64,000 nt of DNA from assembly GCF_024713975.1 (NCBI RefSeq), contig NC_091111.1, positions 6,881,001 through 6,945,000 on the forward strand, given 5' to 3'. Under the pieces are notes generated by a model. The model had not been told where the DNA came from. It saw only the letters and a program-made list of their open reading frames with translations, and ran no database searches. The number at the start of each line of letters is the position of its first letter. The stretch's first letter is position 1. Position numbers and translations under genes: made by a program. Positions 63,614 to 64,000 of this stretch are shown here, in pieces. The stretch comes from Paralichthys olivaceus (Eukaryota > Chordata > Actinopteri > Pleuronectiformes > Paralichthyidae).

Positions 63614-64000
63614 GTACGTACAGCCTCACTTTTTCACCACCATATTTTAAAATTGACATCACTTTCAGGATTGCGTTGCTGTCAGTTTGATGCCATGCAA
63701 TTTTTCAAACTGCCTTGTTGTCATGAAGCAGTATCGAAGCTGCCTCTTTAAAATCGTGCGCTCCCTGTAGGATTAAGCATGCTGCCACAGAGAGTGTACG
63801 AGGTTGATAAATTAAATCCACTTAGAGGAAACTCCTGGTAGGTCTCTGAGGAAGGGCCCCCCCCCCCCCCCCCCCCCGTGAGCAAGCTTGTGTGACGGGC
63901 TTTCCCACTGAACTCACCTGGAAGTCACCACACAGTAGATTATATAAATCAAACTCTCTACTTATGAGATGTTTTTACGTCACATTGACTCAAATCATTT
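63614..64000 (+). other. wdcp: wdcp intron at right edge
   Basis: Follows the donor after coding exon 2 and runs off the window. It contains a 21-nt C homopolymer at 63857-63877. Confidence 0.6.
63857..63877. repeat. 21-nt C homopolymer
   Basis: Uninterrupted C run inside the wdcp intron; the second long C run of the window after 23928-23965. Its length may be inexact. Confidence 0.9.

Overview
This window reads as nuclear genomic DNA of a ray-finned (teleost) fish. Four kinds of evidence support that: short coding exons with GT/AG splice sites that join in frame, AT-rich introns and spacers, dense microsatellites, and several repeat types typical of teleosts (short inverted-repeat transposons, a LINE 3' tail, an LTR-like fragment). 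Five protein-coding genes can be supported. No rRNA, tRNA or CRISPR array was seen.

Region 1 (about 3.5-30 kb, + strand) holds a tandem pair of non-visual opsins of the Opn5/neuropsin-like group. Opsin A (3568-14876, 356 aa) and opsin B (24183-29863, 338 aa) each have four coding exons with the same intron phases; exon 2 is 294 nt and exon 3 is 326 nt in both. Both keep the retinal-binding Lys, the ECL2 Glu and the TM3-ECL2 Cys pair. In both, the acidic residue of the (D/E)RY motif is Val. Their introns and the spacer between them hold transposon remnants, an AT microsatellite and a 38-nt C run just upstream of opsin B.

Region 2 (about 30-35 kb) is a gene-free spacer with a LINE 3' end and a cluster of nested inverted repeats.

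Region 3 (35.1-50.8 kb, - strand) is mmut, mitochondrial methylmalonyl-CoA mutase. Twelve coding exons were joined in frame to 753 aa, and a probable non-coding first exon lies at a promoter with CCAAT boxes and an ETS/GABP site.

Region 4 (52.3-60.1 kb, - strand) is fkbp1b, an FKBP12/12.6-type prolyl isomerase of 108 aa in four exons, including a 48-nt exon 2 found by eye. It lies head-to-head with region 5, wdcp (WD repeat and coiled-coil containing protein, + strand), which runs off the right edge. The shared intergenic segment is CpG-rich near fkbp1b and carries a ZNF143/THAP11-type motif fused to a POU octamer, plus an ETS site, near wdcp.

These genes do not form a pathway. The two opsins are a local duplication and the other three are housekeeping or signalling genes. 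The most interesting signals are the altered opsin microswitches, the mixed FKBP12/FKBP12.6 residues, the compact wdcp promoter and the inverted-repeat structures.
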